DNA of 64,000 nucleotides from Mangrovimonas xylaniphaga (GCF_001280435.1 NZ_LBIP01000016.1:62001-126000), one strand, 5' to 3'; numbered from the stretch's first letter, positions 1 to 10,118 are shown. Made by a program: numbers and translations. The notes: a model not told the origin generated them from the letters alone.

Positions 1-2279
1 AAGCGCCAGGATCCAACGCTTTGGAAGTTGCCAATGGCATAAAAGAAGCCATGGCCTTTATGAGCACACGATTTCCCGAGGGCATCTCCTATGACATTTC
101 CTTAGACACCACTTTGGCCATTACTGCAGGAATTGATGACATTATTGAAACCTTAATCATTGCCTTAATCTTGGTAATATTCGTGGTGTTTTTATTCCTT
201 CAGGACTGGCGAGCCACCCTCATCCCTTGTCTCGCGATTCCTGTGTCGCTTATAGGCGCTTTTATATTCTTTCCAATGCTAGGATTTACCATTAATGTCC
301 TATCGCTGTTGGGCTTGGTCTTGGCCATTGGTATCGTGGTGGACGATGCCATTATTGTGGTGGAAGCGGTACAAGTAAACATTGAAAGAGGCATGCAACC
401 CAAAGAAGCCACTATCGATGCCATGAAAAAGGTTACAGGTCCCGTGATTGCAACCACTTTAATATTGGTAGCTATTTTTATTCCTGTGGCGGGTATGTCC
501 GGTATCACAGGAAAACTCTACCAACAGTTTGCCATTACCATTGCTTTGTCTGTGATTGTATCCTCTGTAAACGCCTTAACCCTATCGCCTGCCCTCTGTA
601 GTTTACTCTTAAAAGAACCCAAGCCTTATAAAGGCGTTTTAGGCAAAATATTTGGAGGGTTCAATAAGTTTATGAAAAAATCTACCGGTGGCTATATGTC
701 CGTGACCAATGTGGTTACAGGTAAGATCAAACGAGGATTGATATTTATAGGAATTTTGATTTTGGGTATGGGAGTCTTATCAAAAGTAGTTCCTATGGGC
801 TTTATCCCTGAAGAGGACATGGGCTACTTTTTTGTGAATATTCAGTTGCCACCTGCAGCCTCTATTCAACGGACCAACGACATCACTAGACAAGTAGAAG
901 ATTTGTTAGTAGCCAAAGAAGATGTGCAATATGTTACCAATGTAACGGGCTACAGTTTGCTGTCTACCTCTTTTTTAAATAATTCGGCAGTGATGTTCGT
1001 GAAACTAAAAGATTGGGATGAACGGAGTATTACTGCCAAAGCGTTTGTTGAAAACATCAATCAAGAGCTCCTAAAAATACCGGGCAGTATCAATTTGGCC
1101 TTTGGTCCTCCTCCTATTCCCGGTTTGGGCAAGGGATCAGGATTCAGCATTATGATACAGGACCGAGGAGGCAATACTCCAAAATATCTAGCCGAACAAG
1201 CCAATATATTTACGCAAAAAGCTATGGAACGCCCTGAAATAGGAAGAGCCTTCACCCCTTTCAATGCTTCGGTACCCCAGCGTTTATTGGAAATCAACAA
1301 AGAAAAGGCCCTTAAACTAGGCATCCCTTTAAATGACATCTATGCCACTGTTGGTGCCTATATGGGAGGGACCTATGTTAATGATTTCAACAGATTTGGA
1401 AGGCTCTATAAAACTTATATACAAGCCAAACCTGAATACCGTCAGGATGAATCGGGGTTGAATAGTTTCTTTCTGAAAAACAGGAATGGCGATATGGTTC
1501 CCATGTCTACCTTCATTGACATGGAACATATTTCAGGACCAGATTACACCAATCGTTTCAACCTGTTTAGATCTATTGAGGTCTCTGGAGCAGCGGCCGC
1601 TGGCTATAGTACCACGCAAGCTTTGGACGCTCTAGAGGAAGTAGCTGCAGAAGTATTACCCAGCGATGTAGGCTATTCGTGGAATGGGCTTTCCTATCAA
1701 GAGAAAAAGGCCTCTGGAGGTTTGCTGCCCATATTGGGACTTTCCATGATTTTCGTCTTTCTAATTCTCTCTGCGCAATACGAAAGTTGGTCCCTACCCA
1801 TAAGTGTTTTGGCAGGAACTCCCTTTGCCATTTTTGGAGCATTTCTGGGATTGTACATTGCTAGGTTCCTATCCCCTTCTTTTGAAAACAATGTGTTTGC
1901 CCAAGTGTCCTTCGTCATGCTTATTGGTATGGCAGCCAAAAATGCGATTCTTATTGTTGAGTTTGCTACGGAAGAATTCCACAACGGAAAAAGCTTGTAT
2001 GATGCAGCCATAATGGCTGCCAAAGAACGTTTTAGACCCATTCTCATGACGGCCTTTGCCTTTATTTTCGGGATATTCCCTTTGGTCATTGCCACGGGAT
2101 CCGGAGCTGAAGCACGAAAAGTAATGGGAATGACCTTATTGGGAGGCATGGTTGTAGCCACCTTCGTTGGTGTTTTTCTATATCCCATGTTATTTGTATT
2201 TGTAGGCAAACTATTTGGTTATGAGAAAAAACGCTTGAAAGAGGCGACTTCGGAATCTATAGAAAATAAAGAGGAATGA
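1..2279 (+). CDS. RND efflux transporter permease, HAE1 family (5' truncated by window)
   Basis: Inner-membrane proton-driven drug/solute exporter of the AcrB/MexB type. The reading frame is already open at base 3 (A-P-G-S-N-A-L-E-V-A), so the true start lies upstream and roughly the first quarter is missing. The visible part begins at the end of the first porter domain. It contains the TM block with GIVVDDAIIVVEA, whose paired aspartates are the proton-relay residues (AcrB D407/D408). The second periplasmic domain follows, then the C-terminal TM block with GMAAKNAILIVEFA. The tail is short and charged. The stop overlaps the next gene by 4 bp (ATGA), so the outer-membrane partner is translationally coupled. 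The adaptor (MFP) gene is presumably upstream, outside the window. Substrate cannot be told from sequence. Confidence 0.95.
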   Translation, partial: APGSNALEVANGIKEAMAFMSTRFPEGISYDISLDTTLAITAGIDDIIETLIIALILVIFVVFLFLQDWRATLIPCLAIPVSLIGAFIFFPMLGFTINVLSLLGLVLAIGIVVDDAIIVVEAVQVNIERGMQPKEATIDAMKKVTGPVIATTLILVAIFIPVAGMSGITGKLYQQFAITIALSVIVSSVNALTLSPALCSLLLKEPKPYKGVLGKIFGGFNKFMKKSTGGYMSVTNVVTGKIKRGLIFIGILILGMGVLSKVVPMGFIPEEDMGYFFVNIQLPPAASIQRTNDITRQVEDLLVAKEDVQYVTNVTGYSLLSTSFLNNSAVMFVKLKDWDERSITAKAFVENINQELLKIPGSINLAFGPPPIPGLGKGSGFSIMIQDRGGNTPKYLAEQANIFTQKAMERPEIGRAFTPFNASVPQRLLEINKEKALKLGIPLNDIYATVGAYMGGTYVNDFNRFGRLYKTYIQAKPEYRQDESGLNSFFLKNRNGDMVPMSTFIDMEHISGPDYTNRFNLFRSIEVSGAAAAGYSTTQALDALEEVAAEVLPSDVGYSWNGLSYQEKKASGGLLPILGLSMIFVFLILSAQYESWSLPISVLAGTPFAIFGAFLGLYIARFLSPSFENNVFAQVSFVMLIGMAAKNAILIVEFATEEFHNGKSLYDAAIMAAKERFRPILMTAFAFIFGIFPLVIATGSGAEARKVMGMTLLGGMVVATFVGVFLYPMLFVFVGKLFGYEKKRLKEATSESIENKEE

Positions 2280-3781
2280 CACGCAAACTCATAAAATATA
2301 GCCTCTTTGTTACGCTGATTTCAGCCATTTACTCCTGTGCCGTTGGACCTAATTTTACACCTCCAAAAGTTAACGAACCTGTTGATTTCAGGTTTAATGT
2401 TCAACAGGATACGGTTATCAATCTAAATTGGTGGGAACTTTTTAAAGACCCTGTCCTAGACTCCTTGATTACAGCCGCCTTGGAAAATAACAGAGATGTA
2501 TTAATTGCCAGTAGCAGGATAGAACAGGCTCGGGCTGTACTGGGCGTCAGTAAAGCCGATTTTGGACCGGCCATAGGCTATTCAGGGAACCTAACACCTA
2601 CCAATTACCCTCAATACGTCACGGTTGATGAGGTAACAGGCAACTATTCCTTTCAAACATTCCTGAACTGGGAAATTGATGTATGGGGCCGCATAAGACG
2701 TAGCAATGAATCTGCTCGAGCAAATTTGTTGTCTCTGGCCTATGCAAAAAGAGCCACGCAACTAAGTTTGATCAGTGAGGTTGCCTCCAGCTATTATGAT
2801 TTGTTGGATTACCGTACCCGATTGGTCATTGCCCAAAATACCTTTAAGGTTAGGGACAGCGCCTTGACCATTATTAAATTGCGCTACGAAAAGGGCATTA
2901 TCCCGCTATTGGATGTCAATCAAGCTGAAGTTCAGAGTGCCACTGCAGAAGTGGCCATTCCTCTCTATCAGCGACAAATTGCCCGTACAGAGCACCGATT
3001 AAAATTACTTTTAGGCAATTATCCCGGCCCAGTACCCAGCCCTGCAACCCTCATAGAAAAAAAATTGCCCGATTCACTACCTGCCGGGCTCCCCTCAGAC
3101 TTGCTATTGCGACGTCCAGATATCATCGCCTCCCAATATGACTATTGGTCGCAACATGCCAAAATAGGAGTCGCCGAAGCCCTACGCTTTCCTACGATAA
3201 GTTTGACAGGCGTTTTAGGTTATGGAAGTCCAGAGTTGTCCAATATCATTTCCAATGGGTTGGGATGGGGTGTACAAGGTAGTCTTGTAGGACCTCTTTT
3301 TGAATGGGGCAAAAACAAAAGGAGAGTTGATATTGAAAGAGAAGGTGCTAAGCAGGCTTTATTCGCTTATGAAAATACGGTATTGAATGCCTTTAGGGAA
3401 GTAGATGATGCCTTGATTACTGTCCAAACCCTTAAGGAAGAACTAAAAATAAAAGAGTTCCGATACAAAGCAGCTGAAAGTGCCAGCTATCTTTCTAGCT
3501 TAAGATATGACAAAGGAGTCACAAGTTATTTGGAAGTTATAGAAAATCAAAGGCAAACCTTTGCAGCCAAACTGGAATATTCACAAACCTATAAAGAGGT
3601 ATTTTTGGCATACATAACACTTTACAAAGCTTTAGGAGGCGGTTGGATTAGTGAAAGTGAACGCGAAGCATATGCAAAGGCCTATGAAGAGCAACTAAAT
3701 TTAGAAGACAATAGTGTTAGAAGGGACACCCTTATTTACAAAGGACAACTAAATGATTTAAAAACCACTAACAAAAAGTAA
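2276..3781 (+). CDS. TolC/OprM-type outer-membrane efflux lipoprotein (NodT family)
   Basis: Outer-membrane exit duct of the tripartite RND pump. The signal peptide ends in a lipobox (S-A-I-Y-S-C, lipidated Cys21), followed by AVGPNF as in OprM/CusC/NodT proteins. Two OEP repeats follow, about residues 55-240 and 270-460, rich in long amphipathic helices, with the family motif LLLRRPDI at the repeat boundary. Length (501 residues) is normal. It overlaps the permease gene by ATGA, which fixes the start and indicates one operon. The C-terminal ~45 residues are charged and look like a family-variable tail. Confidence 0.93.
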   Translation: MTRKLIKYSLFVTLISAIYSCAVGPNFTPPKVNEPVDFRFNVQQDTVINLNWWELFKDPVLDSLITAALENNRDVLIASSRIEQARAVLGVSKADFGPAIGYSGNLTPTNYPQYVTVDEVTGNYSFQTFLNWEIDVWGRIRRSNESARANLLSLAYAKRATQLSLISEVASSYYDLLDYRTRLVIAQNTFKVRDSALTIIKLRYEKGIIPLLDVNQAEVQSATAEVAIPLYQRQIARTEHRLKLLLGNYPGPVPSPATLIEKKLPDSLPAGLPSDLLLRRPDIIASQYDYWSQHAKIGVAEALRFPTISLTGVLGYGSPELSNIISNGLGWGVQGSLVGPLFEWGKNKRRVDIEREGAKQALFAYENTVLNAFREVDDALITVQTLKEELKIKEFRYKAAESASYLSSLRYDKGVTSYLEVIENQRQTFAAKLEYSQTYKEVFLAYITLYKALGGGWISESEREAYAKAYEEQLNLEDNSVRRDTLIYKGQLNDLKTTNKK

Positions 3782-3848
3782 TTTTGAAGCAATATCATTT
3801 ACAATTGTTCCTAAAGGGATAATCTGTCTTAATAAGCCTTCCTCCCCT

Positions 3849-5525
3849 TTAATTGTAATACAAAATCCAATTGGGATAGTCGATATGATGAGAAAAGGAC
3901 TTGTTTAAAAATGAAAATTCTTCCGCTACTGGTTTCTTTCTTCTTACCAACATATATGTATTACCATTGGCGCACATTGGCGCCAAACGAAAGACATCAT
4001 TTTCATTCTTTAAATCCACTAAACCATTTTTCCATTCCTCACTGTGTTGAAACTGCAAATCCCTTTCGGAAGTATTATGATCGTAATGAAGTGTAATAGT
4101 TTTAAGATTGGAATAAAAGGGTGCCGAAGACAACAAATAATCATAAACCAAAATGGTATCCTTATCATTCCTGCTTTGATCCAATTCATTTATTTTCGCT
4201 AACATGGGCTTGACACTATTGGACAAATGCGGATTTTGCATCAACACTACTTGAGCCATGGCGAGTGTAGAAATGATAAATACCATAAACTGTAATACCA
4301 ATTTCGTTTGAGGCGCGTTTCTAAAAACATAAGCTACTATACTTGCCAGTAGTATCACGGCCAACACCAATGCCCTTAATATTCCTGAAGATGCAATGAA
4401 ATTAGGTTTGAGCCAACTTAGCAGAATGGGTACTAACGCCACAAGTAAGGTAATCCCTAAAACCACATTCATCAAAACCCTTACGTTTAGTTTAGAAATC
4501 CTTGTGAGTTGATGCCCTATCAGTAGTGCCAACATCCAAAACATGGGCAATAGATACATCAACAGCTTAGTTTTAAAAAGTGAAAAAACCACAAAAACCA
4601 AAACCGATGCCATCAATAGCGCTTTGTCGCTAGTTTGAATTTCAAATTCCTTCAAAATTTTTCTATTTCTAAAAATCAGTAGTAAAACCCATGGCAACAA
4701 CAAGCCCAATACCACAGGAATATAGAACCAAAAAGGCTTGCCTCTATTGAATGAATCCGAACTAATGCGATGCGCCAATTGATCTACCACAAAATAATCC
4801 AATAGTTTCGAATCTTCCAGTATCAAATATATAAACCATCCTGAAGCTAATATTAGAAATAAAAGGAACCCTAAAACATGGTTCCAAGTCAATTTCAATC
4901 CCATTTTCTGGGAATAGCAAAACAAGACTACAAAGCTGAGGATAAAAATTAGAGATACCGGTCCTTTGGTAACTATAGAAGCCGCCATAGCAATAAAAAA
5001 AGCATATAAATAAAGGGGATTTCCCGTTTTAAAATGCTTCAACCAAAAGAAAACCGAAGCCATAATAAAAGTTGTTAGATAGGCATCGGTGGTTAAATTT
5101 CTACTTGAAATAAGCACAATGGGAAAAGCTAGATAGGTCAATGCACTTAGAACTCTTACCCGTTTATCATTATACAATAGCTTCCCTAAAAGAAAGACCA
5201 AAACTACTTGGCAAATGACCGCTATTTGCAGAAAAAAACGACTACCAAATTCATTGACGCCAAACAGTTTATAGCCTGCTACAGTGATCCAATAGGTCAT
5301 TGGCGGTTTATGGTAGTGGTAAATTCCCAACAATTGCGGATGCAAAAAATCGCCACTAACTAACATTTCGCGACTTATTTCGGCATAACGGGCTTCACTG
5401 GTTTCGGCCAAGGGATATTTGCTGGAAGTTAACAGCAAAACAAATAGAAGCACTGCCAAGCTTCCCAATAAAAATTTAGTGTTTACGATATCTATGGATC
5501 GTGTAAACCTTTTGATGGTGTCCAT
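3849..5525 (-). CDS. ArnT/PMT-like membrane glycosyltransferase
   Basis: Polytopic GT-C type glycosyltransferase of the ArnT/dolichyl-phosphate-mannose transferase superfamily, which moves a sugar from a polyprenyl phosphate onto lipid A or another envelope acceptor. After the first membrane segment it has E-A-R-Y-A-E-I-S-R-E-M, matching the acidic catalytic loop of ArnT-like proteins. A further loop (HYHKPPMTYW) and about eleven more hydrophobic segments follow, then a soluble C-terminal domain of about 110 residues. The start is placed at the ATG giving MDTIKRF. An ATG 7 codons upstream adds a hydrophobic stretch unlike the family. It is convergent with the efflux operon. The sugar donor is unknown. 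Confidence 0.85.
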   Translation of the reverse strand: MDTIKRFTRSIDIVNTKFLLGSLAVLLFVLLLTSSKYPLAETSEARYAEISREMLVSGDFLHPQLLGIYHYHKPPMTYWITVAGYKLFGVNEFGSRFFLQIAVICQVVLVFLLGKLLYNDKRVRVLSALTYLAFPIVLISSRNLTTDAYLTTFIMASVFFWLKHFKTGNPLYLYAFFIAMAASIVTKGPVSLIFILSFVVLFCYSQKMGLKLTWNHVLGFLLFLILASGWFIYLILEDSKLLDYFVVDQLAHRISSDSFNRGKPFWFYIPVVLGLLLPWVLLLIFRNRKILKEFEIQTSDKALLMASVLVFVVFSLFKTKLLMYLLPMFWMLALLIGHQLTRISKLNVRVLMNVVLGITLLVALVPILLSWLKPNFIASSGILRALVLAVILLASIVAYVFRNAPQTKLVLQFMVFIISTLAMAQVVLMQNPHLSNSVKPMLAKINELDQSRNDKDTILVYDYLLSSAPFYSNLKTITLHYDHNTSERDLQFQHSEEWKNGLVDLKNENDVFRLAPMCANGNTYMLVRRKKPVAEEFSFLNKSFSHHIDYPNWILYYN

Positions 5526-5721
5526 TAAAATGATAATTGAAACCAAAGAAGATTGTTGTGAGGTATTTTAGTCCGTAAAATTTCAATTCCTGAAAAATGA
5601 TTGTCTTCACAGTCAAAATTCACACCAACCTATATGGAATTGGTCGTTTATTCTCTGTTCAAATAACGTAGTTGTTGTGAGAGAAATTACCAAAATGATG
5701 TCCAGACTAATTATATTGGAC

Positions 5722-6759
5722 CTATTGGACGTTTTGCTGAAGGGAGTTTTTGTATTCCGAAGGGGTTATTCCTTTAATTTTCTTGAATGTAGCATTGAAG
5801 GTCGATTTCGAATTAAAGCCCACCTCATTAGCAATGCCCAAGAGTGTTAAATGAGCATACTGGTCATCTTTAAGCCTTTTTATGAACTCCTCAACACGGT
5901 ATTCATTTATAAAATCCAGAAAACTTTTCTCCAAATGAAGGTTGAGTACTTCTGAGATATATTGACGAGGAATCTGGAGTTCTTCAGACAGCTTATGAAT
6001 AGACAATTTAGGATCTGTATAGAGTTTGTCCTTTTCCATAGCACTTATTAAAGCTGTTTTATGCCGTTCTATAAGTTTGTCATTAAGATTGGAGGTTTTG
6101 TATTTTTTTTGCTTTTCGGTGGGCAACAACTCTTTTGGGGAAGTGATAAAATAAAACGTAATGACATAAAACAAAAAAGCCATGACAATGAGCAAATAAC
6201 TACTAAAATCGGAATTATTTAAATTGAATATAGGTTCCTTTCCGATGGGCATTAAAAATTCATTGATGTATTTCAAACTTAAAATAAGCACAATTGGAAT
6301 GGCCGTATACAGTATCCAATTGTTGCTCTTATTCTTAAAAAGGTCGTATAGCATATAAACCAAATAGCTTAAAAAGGATAGTTCTACAACAAACTCCGCT
6401 GCTTCCAAAAACACATGCCCTTCAAGACCTATCTTTTCAATTATTTCAATAGTGAAATACAAGAGGTTTGGAATAAAAAAGAGGAGATCTTTCCTATCGA
6501 ACACTTCCTTGCCCGACTTATAATACCTAAAAAACAGAAATAAAAATGTGATAAAAAGTGAAGCATCAAACAGAAACCAATTTGCCTGTTCCCGAAAGAG
6601 ATTATTGTCGTCATCACCTATGATAAACAATAGTATTGAAACTATACTTAAACTAAACAACCAGAAAGTAATCCTCCTATATTTTGCTTTATTTTTAAAA
6701 AGTACAAAGAGTAAAAATACTCCTTGGAGCAAGGTAATAATTTGGATGGTTGTTAACAT
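5722..6759 (-). CDS. AraC-family regulator with seven-helix membrane N-terminus
   Basis: Transcription factor fused to a membrane sensor region. Residues ~1-210 contain about seven hydrophobic helices separated by short loops. A linker of ~30 residues follows, then a C-terminal AraC HTH domain of ~100 residues with two helix-turn-helix units (first around KLSEELQIPRQYISEVL, second around GIANEVGFNSKSTFNATF). The end, KKIKGITPSEYK, is the standard AraC signature. This 7TM-AraC layout is common in Bacteroidota, where a membrane-detected cue presumably controls DNA binding. It is co-oriented with the ArnT-like gene (about 200 bp apart), which may be a target. A weak promoter-like TATCTTTA lies on the minus strand at 6776-6783. 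Confidence 0.88.
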   Translation of the reverse strand: MLTTIQIITLLQGVFLLFVLFKNKAKYRRITFWLFSLSIVSILLFIIGDDDNNLFREQANWFLFDASLFITFLFLFFRYYKSGKEVFDRKDLLFFIPNLLYFTIEIIEKIGLEGHVFLEAAEFVVELSFLSYLVYMLYDLFKNKSNNWILYTAIPIVLILSLKYINEFLMPIGKEPIFNLNNSDFSSYLLIVMAFLFYVITFYFITSPKELLPTEKQKKYKTSNLNDKLIERHKTALISAMEKDKLYTDPKLSIHKLSEELQIPRQYISEVLNLHLEKSFLDFINEYRVEEFIKRLKDDQYAHLTLLGIANEVGFNSKSTFNATFKKIKGITPSEYKNSLQQNVQ

Positions 6760-6913
6760 TAACTGCTTTTTATATTAAAGATAGCCTTTTATTCCCAAGT
6801 AGGAAACCTAAGATCGTTGCTATCAAAAACGCTCCATCAACTAAAAAATTGAGTTTTCATGTGATTTCAAAAAAATTCAGTCCTCCCTAACTGAGCGTTG
6901 GAAATAAGCATGA

Positions 6914-6946
6914 AAAAAGCCGCGAATTATAAATAAGCGGCTTTTT
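6914..6946. terminator. Rho-independent terminator
   Basis: A 10-bp perfect stem (AAAAAGCCGC / GCGGCTTTTT) with a 13-nt loop. It has A-runs and T-runs on the two sides and could act in both directions. It lies just downstream of the minus-strand hypothetical gene 6971-7282. Confidence 0.8.
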
Positions 6947-6970
6947 ATATGATGATTATACTTTCAATTA

Positions 6971-7282
6971 TTAGCAAAACAAACTAAACTCCTCAGTCTC
7001 GCAAGTACAAGCCTCAGCTTTCTTGTCATTTGGATTGGCTTTAGAAAACTTGAAGGTTCCCAAAAACGAATCCCCCTCAACACCTATAGAAAATTTCTCC
7101 TTTTTAAAATTAACTTCCACTCGGCAAACATGAACACCACTTGGGTTGGTGAAATACGACATTTTAAAACATTGATAATCCTCACTGCTGTCCTCTTTCA
7201 AAAACTCAATATTATCCATTTTTTCGAAATTGCAAATCTTTGAGGTAATTAAATTTAAAAGCGTTGTATCTAAGGTTTTCAT
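6971..7282 (-). CDS. hypothetical protein, Cys-rich C-terminus
   Basis: A 103-residue soluble protein with no signal peptide or membrane segment, not recognised. It is acidic, with a predicted beta-rich centre (VCRVEVNFKKEKFSIGV), and ends in a cysteine cluster (ACTCETEEFSLFC). The CxC pair plus C-terminal Cys could bind metal or form disulfides, but there is no direct evidence. It lies downstream of mnmE on the same strand with a 140-bp gap and is closed by a good terminator, so it is probably a real single-gene transcript. Confidence 0.6.
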   Translation of the reverse strand: MKTLDTTLLNLITSKICNFEKMDNIEFLKEDSSEDYQCFKMSYFTNPSGVHVCRVEVNFKKEKFSIGVEGDSFLGTFKFSKANPNDKKAEACTCETEEFSLFC

Positions 7283-7422
7283 AACGATTAGTTAATTTAG
7301 GCTGGCAAAAATACATTGAATTAACAAAAGGGCAATGTTAAGTTTACAGGCAGCAGTAAAATTTAATATTGGACCTTGCCCAAAGAAAAAGTAATTTATT
7401 TTGAATTGAAGTAGCAAGAAAA

Positions 7423-8811
7423 TTACTTCCCGATACAGAAATTAGCAAAAATATTCCCCAACAACTCATCATTGGTGACTTGTCCAGTTATTTCTCCAAA
7501 ATGATATAAGGCCTGGCGTATATCAATGGCCAATAAATCACCTGACAAGCCTGTTTCCAAACCGTATTTTACCTTTTGGATTTCTTCAAAAGCTTTTAAC
7601 AGGGCGTCGTAGTGGCGTGAATTGGTAACGATGGTTTCGTTATTTCGCAACGCTCCTGTATTGATCAAATCGAGAAGGTTTTTGGTCAAGTCTTCCACAC
7701 CTTCTCCTGTTTTAGCAGACAGCATTTGTATTTCAGGAATTTCCGCTCTCATTTTGGCCTGTTGTTCGGCATCAATTTTATCCACCTTATTGGCTAAAAT
7801 AATCAACGGTTTTTGTGGATATTTGTTTTTGATTTTTTCAAGTTCCACCTTAAACTTGTCACTTTGTTCTTGGTATTGTGTACTGTCAAACAAATAAATC
7901 ACCACTTGGGCCTGCTCAATTTTTTCAAAGGTCTTTTTAATCCCTATGCTCTCCACCACGTCTTTCGTATCACGAATTCCAGCCGTGTCAAAAAACCTAA
8001 AACCAATCCCGCCAATGGAAATTTCATCTTCAATAGTATCTCTGGTAGTTCCCGCAATGTCACTTACAATAGCACGCTCTTCATTTAAAAGAGCATTTAA
8101 CAAAGTTGACTTTCCAACGTTAGGCTCTCCAACAATCGCTACAGGAATCCCATTTTTGATCACATTTCCAACGGCAAAGGAATCGATTAGTCGTTTCAAT
8201 ACAAACACAATGCGCTCCACCAATTCCTTAAACTGACTTCTATCCGCAAACTCTACATCTTCTTCCGAAAAATCCAATTCCAATTCAATCAAAGAGGCAA
8301 AATTCAAAAGCTCTTCACGAAGTTTAGCAATTTCCGAAGAAAAACCACCACGCATCTGTTGCATGGCTACTTGATGCGATGCTTCGTTGTCACTGGCAAT
8401 CAAATCGGCTACAGCTTCTGCTTGACTTAAATCGAGTTTACCATTTAAAAAAGCCCTAAGGGTAAACTCTCCCGCATTGGCCATTCTGCAACCTCGACGC
8501 AACATTAGTTGGATGATTTCCTGCTGAATGTAGACACTTCCATGACAGGACACTTCAATCACATCTTCACCCGTATAGGAATTTGGATTTTTAAAAATGG
8601 TCACCAAAGCTTCATCCACCACTTTTTCATTGTCCACAATATGACCTAGGTGCACCGTATGGGTACGTTGTTTGTATAATTCCTTTCCAGAAACAGAGCG
8701 AAACACACCTGAGGCAATATTAATGGCCTCTGGCCCAGATAAACGAATCACCGCAATGGCGCCACTGCCCGAAGGCGTTGCCAAAGCCACTATAGTATCA
8801 TTATGAGACAT
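7423..8811 (-). CDS. mnmE: tRNA uridine-5-carboxymethylaminomethyl GTPase MnmE
   Basis: Cytoplasmic GTPase that acts with MnmG to install the cmnm5 group at wobble U34 of certain tRNAs, using 5,10-methylene-THF. The N-terminal THF-binding domain starts TIVALATPSGSGAIAVIRLSG. The helical domain is split around the inserted G domain (~residues 220-380), which carries GEPNVGKST (G1), GTTRDT (G2), DTAGIRD (G3) and ANKVD (G4). The extreme C-terminus FCIGK holds the conserved C-x-G-K cysteine. Length (462) is typical. It appears monocistronic. Confidence 0.97.
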   Translation of the reverse strand: MSHNDTIVALATPSGSGAIAVIRLSGPEAINIASGVFRSVSGKELYKQRTHTVHLGHIVDNEKVVDEALVTIFKNPNSYTGEDVIEVSCHGSVYIQQEIIQLMLRRGCRMANAGEFTLRAFLNGKLDLSQAEAVADLIASDNEASHQVAMQQMRGGFSSEIAKLREELLNFASLIELELDFSEEDVEFADRSQFKELVERIVFVLKRLIDSFAVGNVIKNGIPVAIVGEPNVGKSTLLNALLNEERAIVSDIAGTTRDTIEDEISIGGIGFRFFDTAGIRDTKDVVESIGIKKTFEKIEQAQVVIYLFDSTQYQEQSDKFKVELEKIKNKYPQKPLIILANKVDKIDAEQQAKMRAEIPEIQMLSAKTGEGVEDLTKNLLDLINTGALRNNETIVTNSRHYDALLKAFEEIQKVKYGLETGLSGDLLAIDIRQALYHFGEITGQVTNDELLGNIFANFCIGK

Positions 8812-8898
8812 GATGGATAATTTTTAAGCAAATGTATTGCAAAATTGCTGTTTCTGCCCAATTGAGCACCATTTCTTTGGGGTTTCACCATAAAAGGG

Positions 8899-8930
8899 TT
8901 GACTTTCTAAAGGCAGACTTCCTATATTTG
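8899..8930 (+). promoter_or_regulatory. Bacteroidota-type promoter for the TlpA-like gene
   Basis: TTG at 8899-8901 and TATATTTG (TAnnTTTG) at 8923-8930 with a 21-bp spacer, matching the Flavobacterium promoter pattern. The start codon is 25 bp downstream. Confidence 0.6.
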
Positions 8931-8954
8931 TGCAACTCAAAAAAATAAATAACA

Positions 8955-10094
8955 ATGAAAAAAATACTTAGTGTATTATCTCTTTCCCTACTTATTACGG
9001 CATGTAAATCGCCAGAGAAACACGATGGCTATGTAATTGATGGAACCGCAGACGGTATTACCAATGGCATTAGGGTTTACCTAAATACCATGGACGACCG
9101 CGGAAGACCCGTAGCTCAAGATACAGCCGTGGTAATGGATGGTAAATTTAAATTTGAAGGTTCTATTGCCTCTCCAAAACTATGGTTCCTTTCCATTGAT
9201 AATGTAAATGGCTTAAAACCTATTTTAATGGAGAATGCCCTATTTGAAGCTACTGTTTACAAGGACAGTCTGCATGCCTCCAAAGTAACCGGAAGTCATT
9301 CCAACGAAATATTTTCTGATTACAACGAAGCGATGAAAACCATGTCTATGGAGCGTCAAAATATCACTTCCGATTTCAGAAAAGCCAGTCAGGCTAAAGA
9401 TACTGCAGCCATTGCAAAGGCCAGAAAAGACCTTTCGGAGCTTACCACGAGAATGCAGACATACCCATACGATTTCCTAAAAACGGGAGAACCTTCCTTC
9501 TTCTCTTTATTATTAATTGAATCCTTGATTCAAGGAAAAGATAGCGATTTAGCCAAACTTACTGAAGCTTACAATGGCTTAGATGCTGACATCAAAAACT
9601 CGGAATACGGTGTAGTTGTTGGTGGAAAAATCAAACAAAAAGAACAAGAGGCTGCTAAAACTGCCTATTTAGAAATTGGAAAACCGGCTCCTGAATTTTC
9701 AGCTCCAGATACCAATGGTAATGTGGTTGCTTTAAAAGACCTAAGAGGTAAAGCCACCATTATCGATTTTTGGGCATCTTGGTGTGGTCCTTGTCGTAGA
9801 GAAAACCCAAATGTGGTAAAGGTTTATGAAAAATATCATGACAAAGGTCTGGAAATTATTGGCGTATCTTTGGATAAAGAAGGCCAAAAAGACCGTTGGT
9901 TACAAGCGATTGAAGCCGACAATTTAACTTGGAACCATGTCTCTAACCTAAAGTATTTCCAGGACCCGGTGGCACAGCAATACAACATCAGATCGATTCC
10001 ATCAACCTATATTTTGGATGAAAACGGAATTATCGTAGCCAAAAACTTGAGAGGTCCAGCTTTGGAAGCTAAAATTGCAGAGCTTTTGGATTAA
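8955..10094 (+). CDS. TlpA-like thiol-disulfide lipoprotein with DUF4369 domain
   Basis: Envelope thioredoxin-fold protein. The signal peptide ends in a lipobox with lipidated Cys17. Residues ~25-130 form a beta-rich DUF4369 domain (DGTADGITNGIRVYLN), followed by a helical linker and then an AhpC/TSA-TlpA thioredoxin domain (~240-379). The active site WASWCGPC and the cis-proline region (IRSIPSTYILDENG) are intact, so thiol redox activity is expected on the periplasmic face. The DUF4369-TlpA arrangement is widespread in Bacteroidota and its client is generally unknown. It has its own promoter and a strong terminator. Confidence 0.92.
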   Translation: MKKILSVLSLSLLITACKSPEKHDGYVIDGTADGITNGIRVYLNTMDDRGRPVAQDTAVVMDGKFKFEGSIASPKLWFLSIDNVNGLKPILMENALFEATVYKDSLHASKVTGSHSNEIFSDYNEAMKTMSMERQNITSDFRKASQAKDTAAIAKARKDLSELTTRMQTYPYDFLKTGEPSFFSLLLIESLIQGKDSDLAKLTEAYNGLDADIKNSEYGVVVGGKIKQKEQEAAKTAYLEIGKPAPEFSAPDTNGNVVALKDLRGKATIIDFWASWCGPCRRENPNVVKVYEKYHDKGLEIIGVSLDKEGQKDRWLQAIEADNLTWNHVSNLKYFQDPVAQQYNIRSIPSTYILDENGIIVAKNLRGPALEAKIAELLD

Positions 10095-10118
10095 GTTCTT
10101 TCATGAAACATATACAAA

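Noticed and set aside
1697-2209. 170-codon open frame on the minus strand
   Set aside because: Lies wholly inside the RND permease; low-complexity composition and no domain. Shadow frame.
3911-4096. 61-codon plus-strand frame inside the ArnT-like gene
   Set aside because: Antisense to the soluble C-terminal domain of a conserved gene; no start signal or family.
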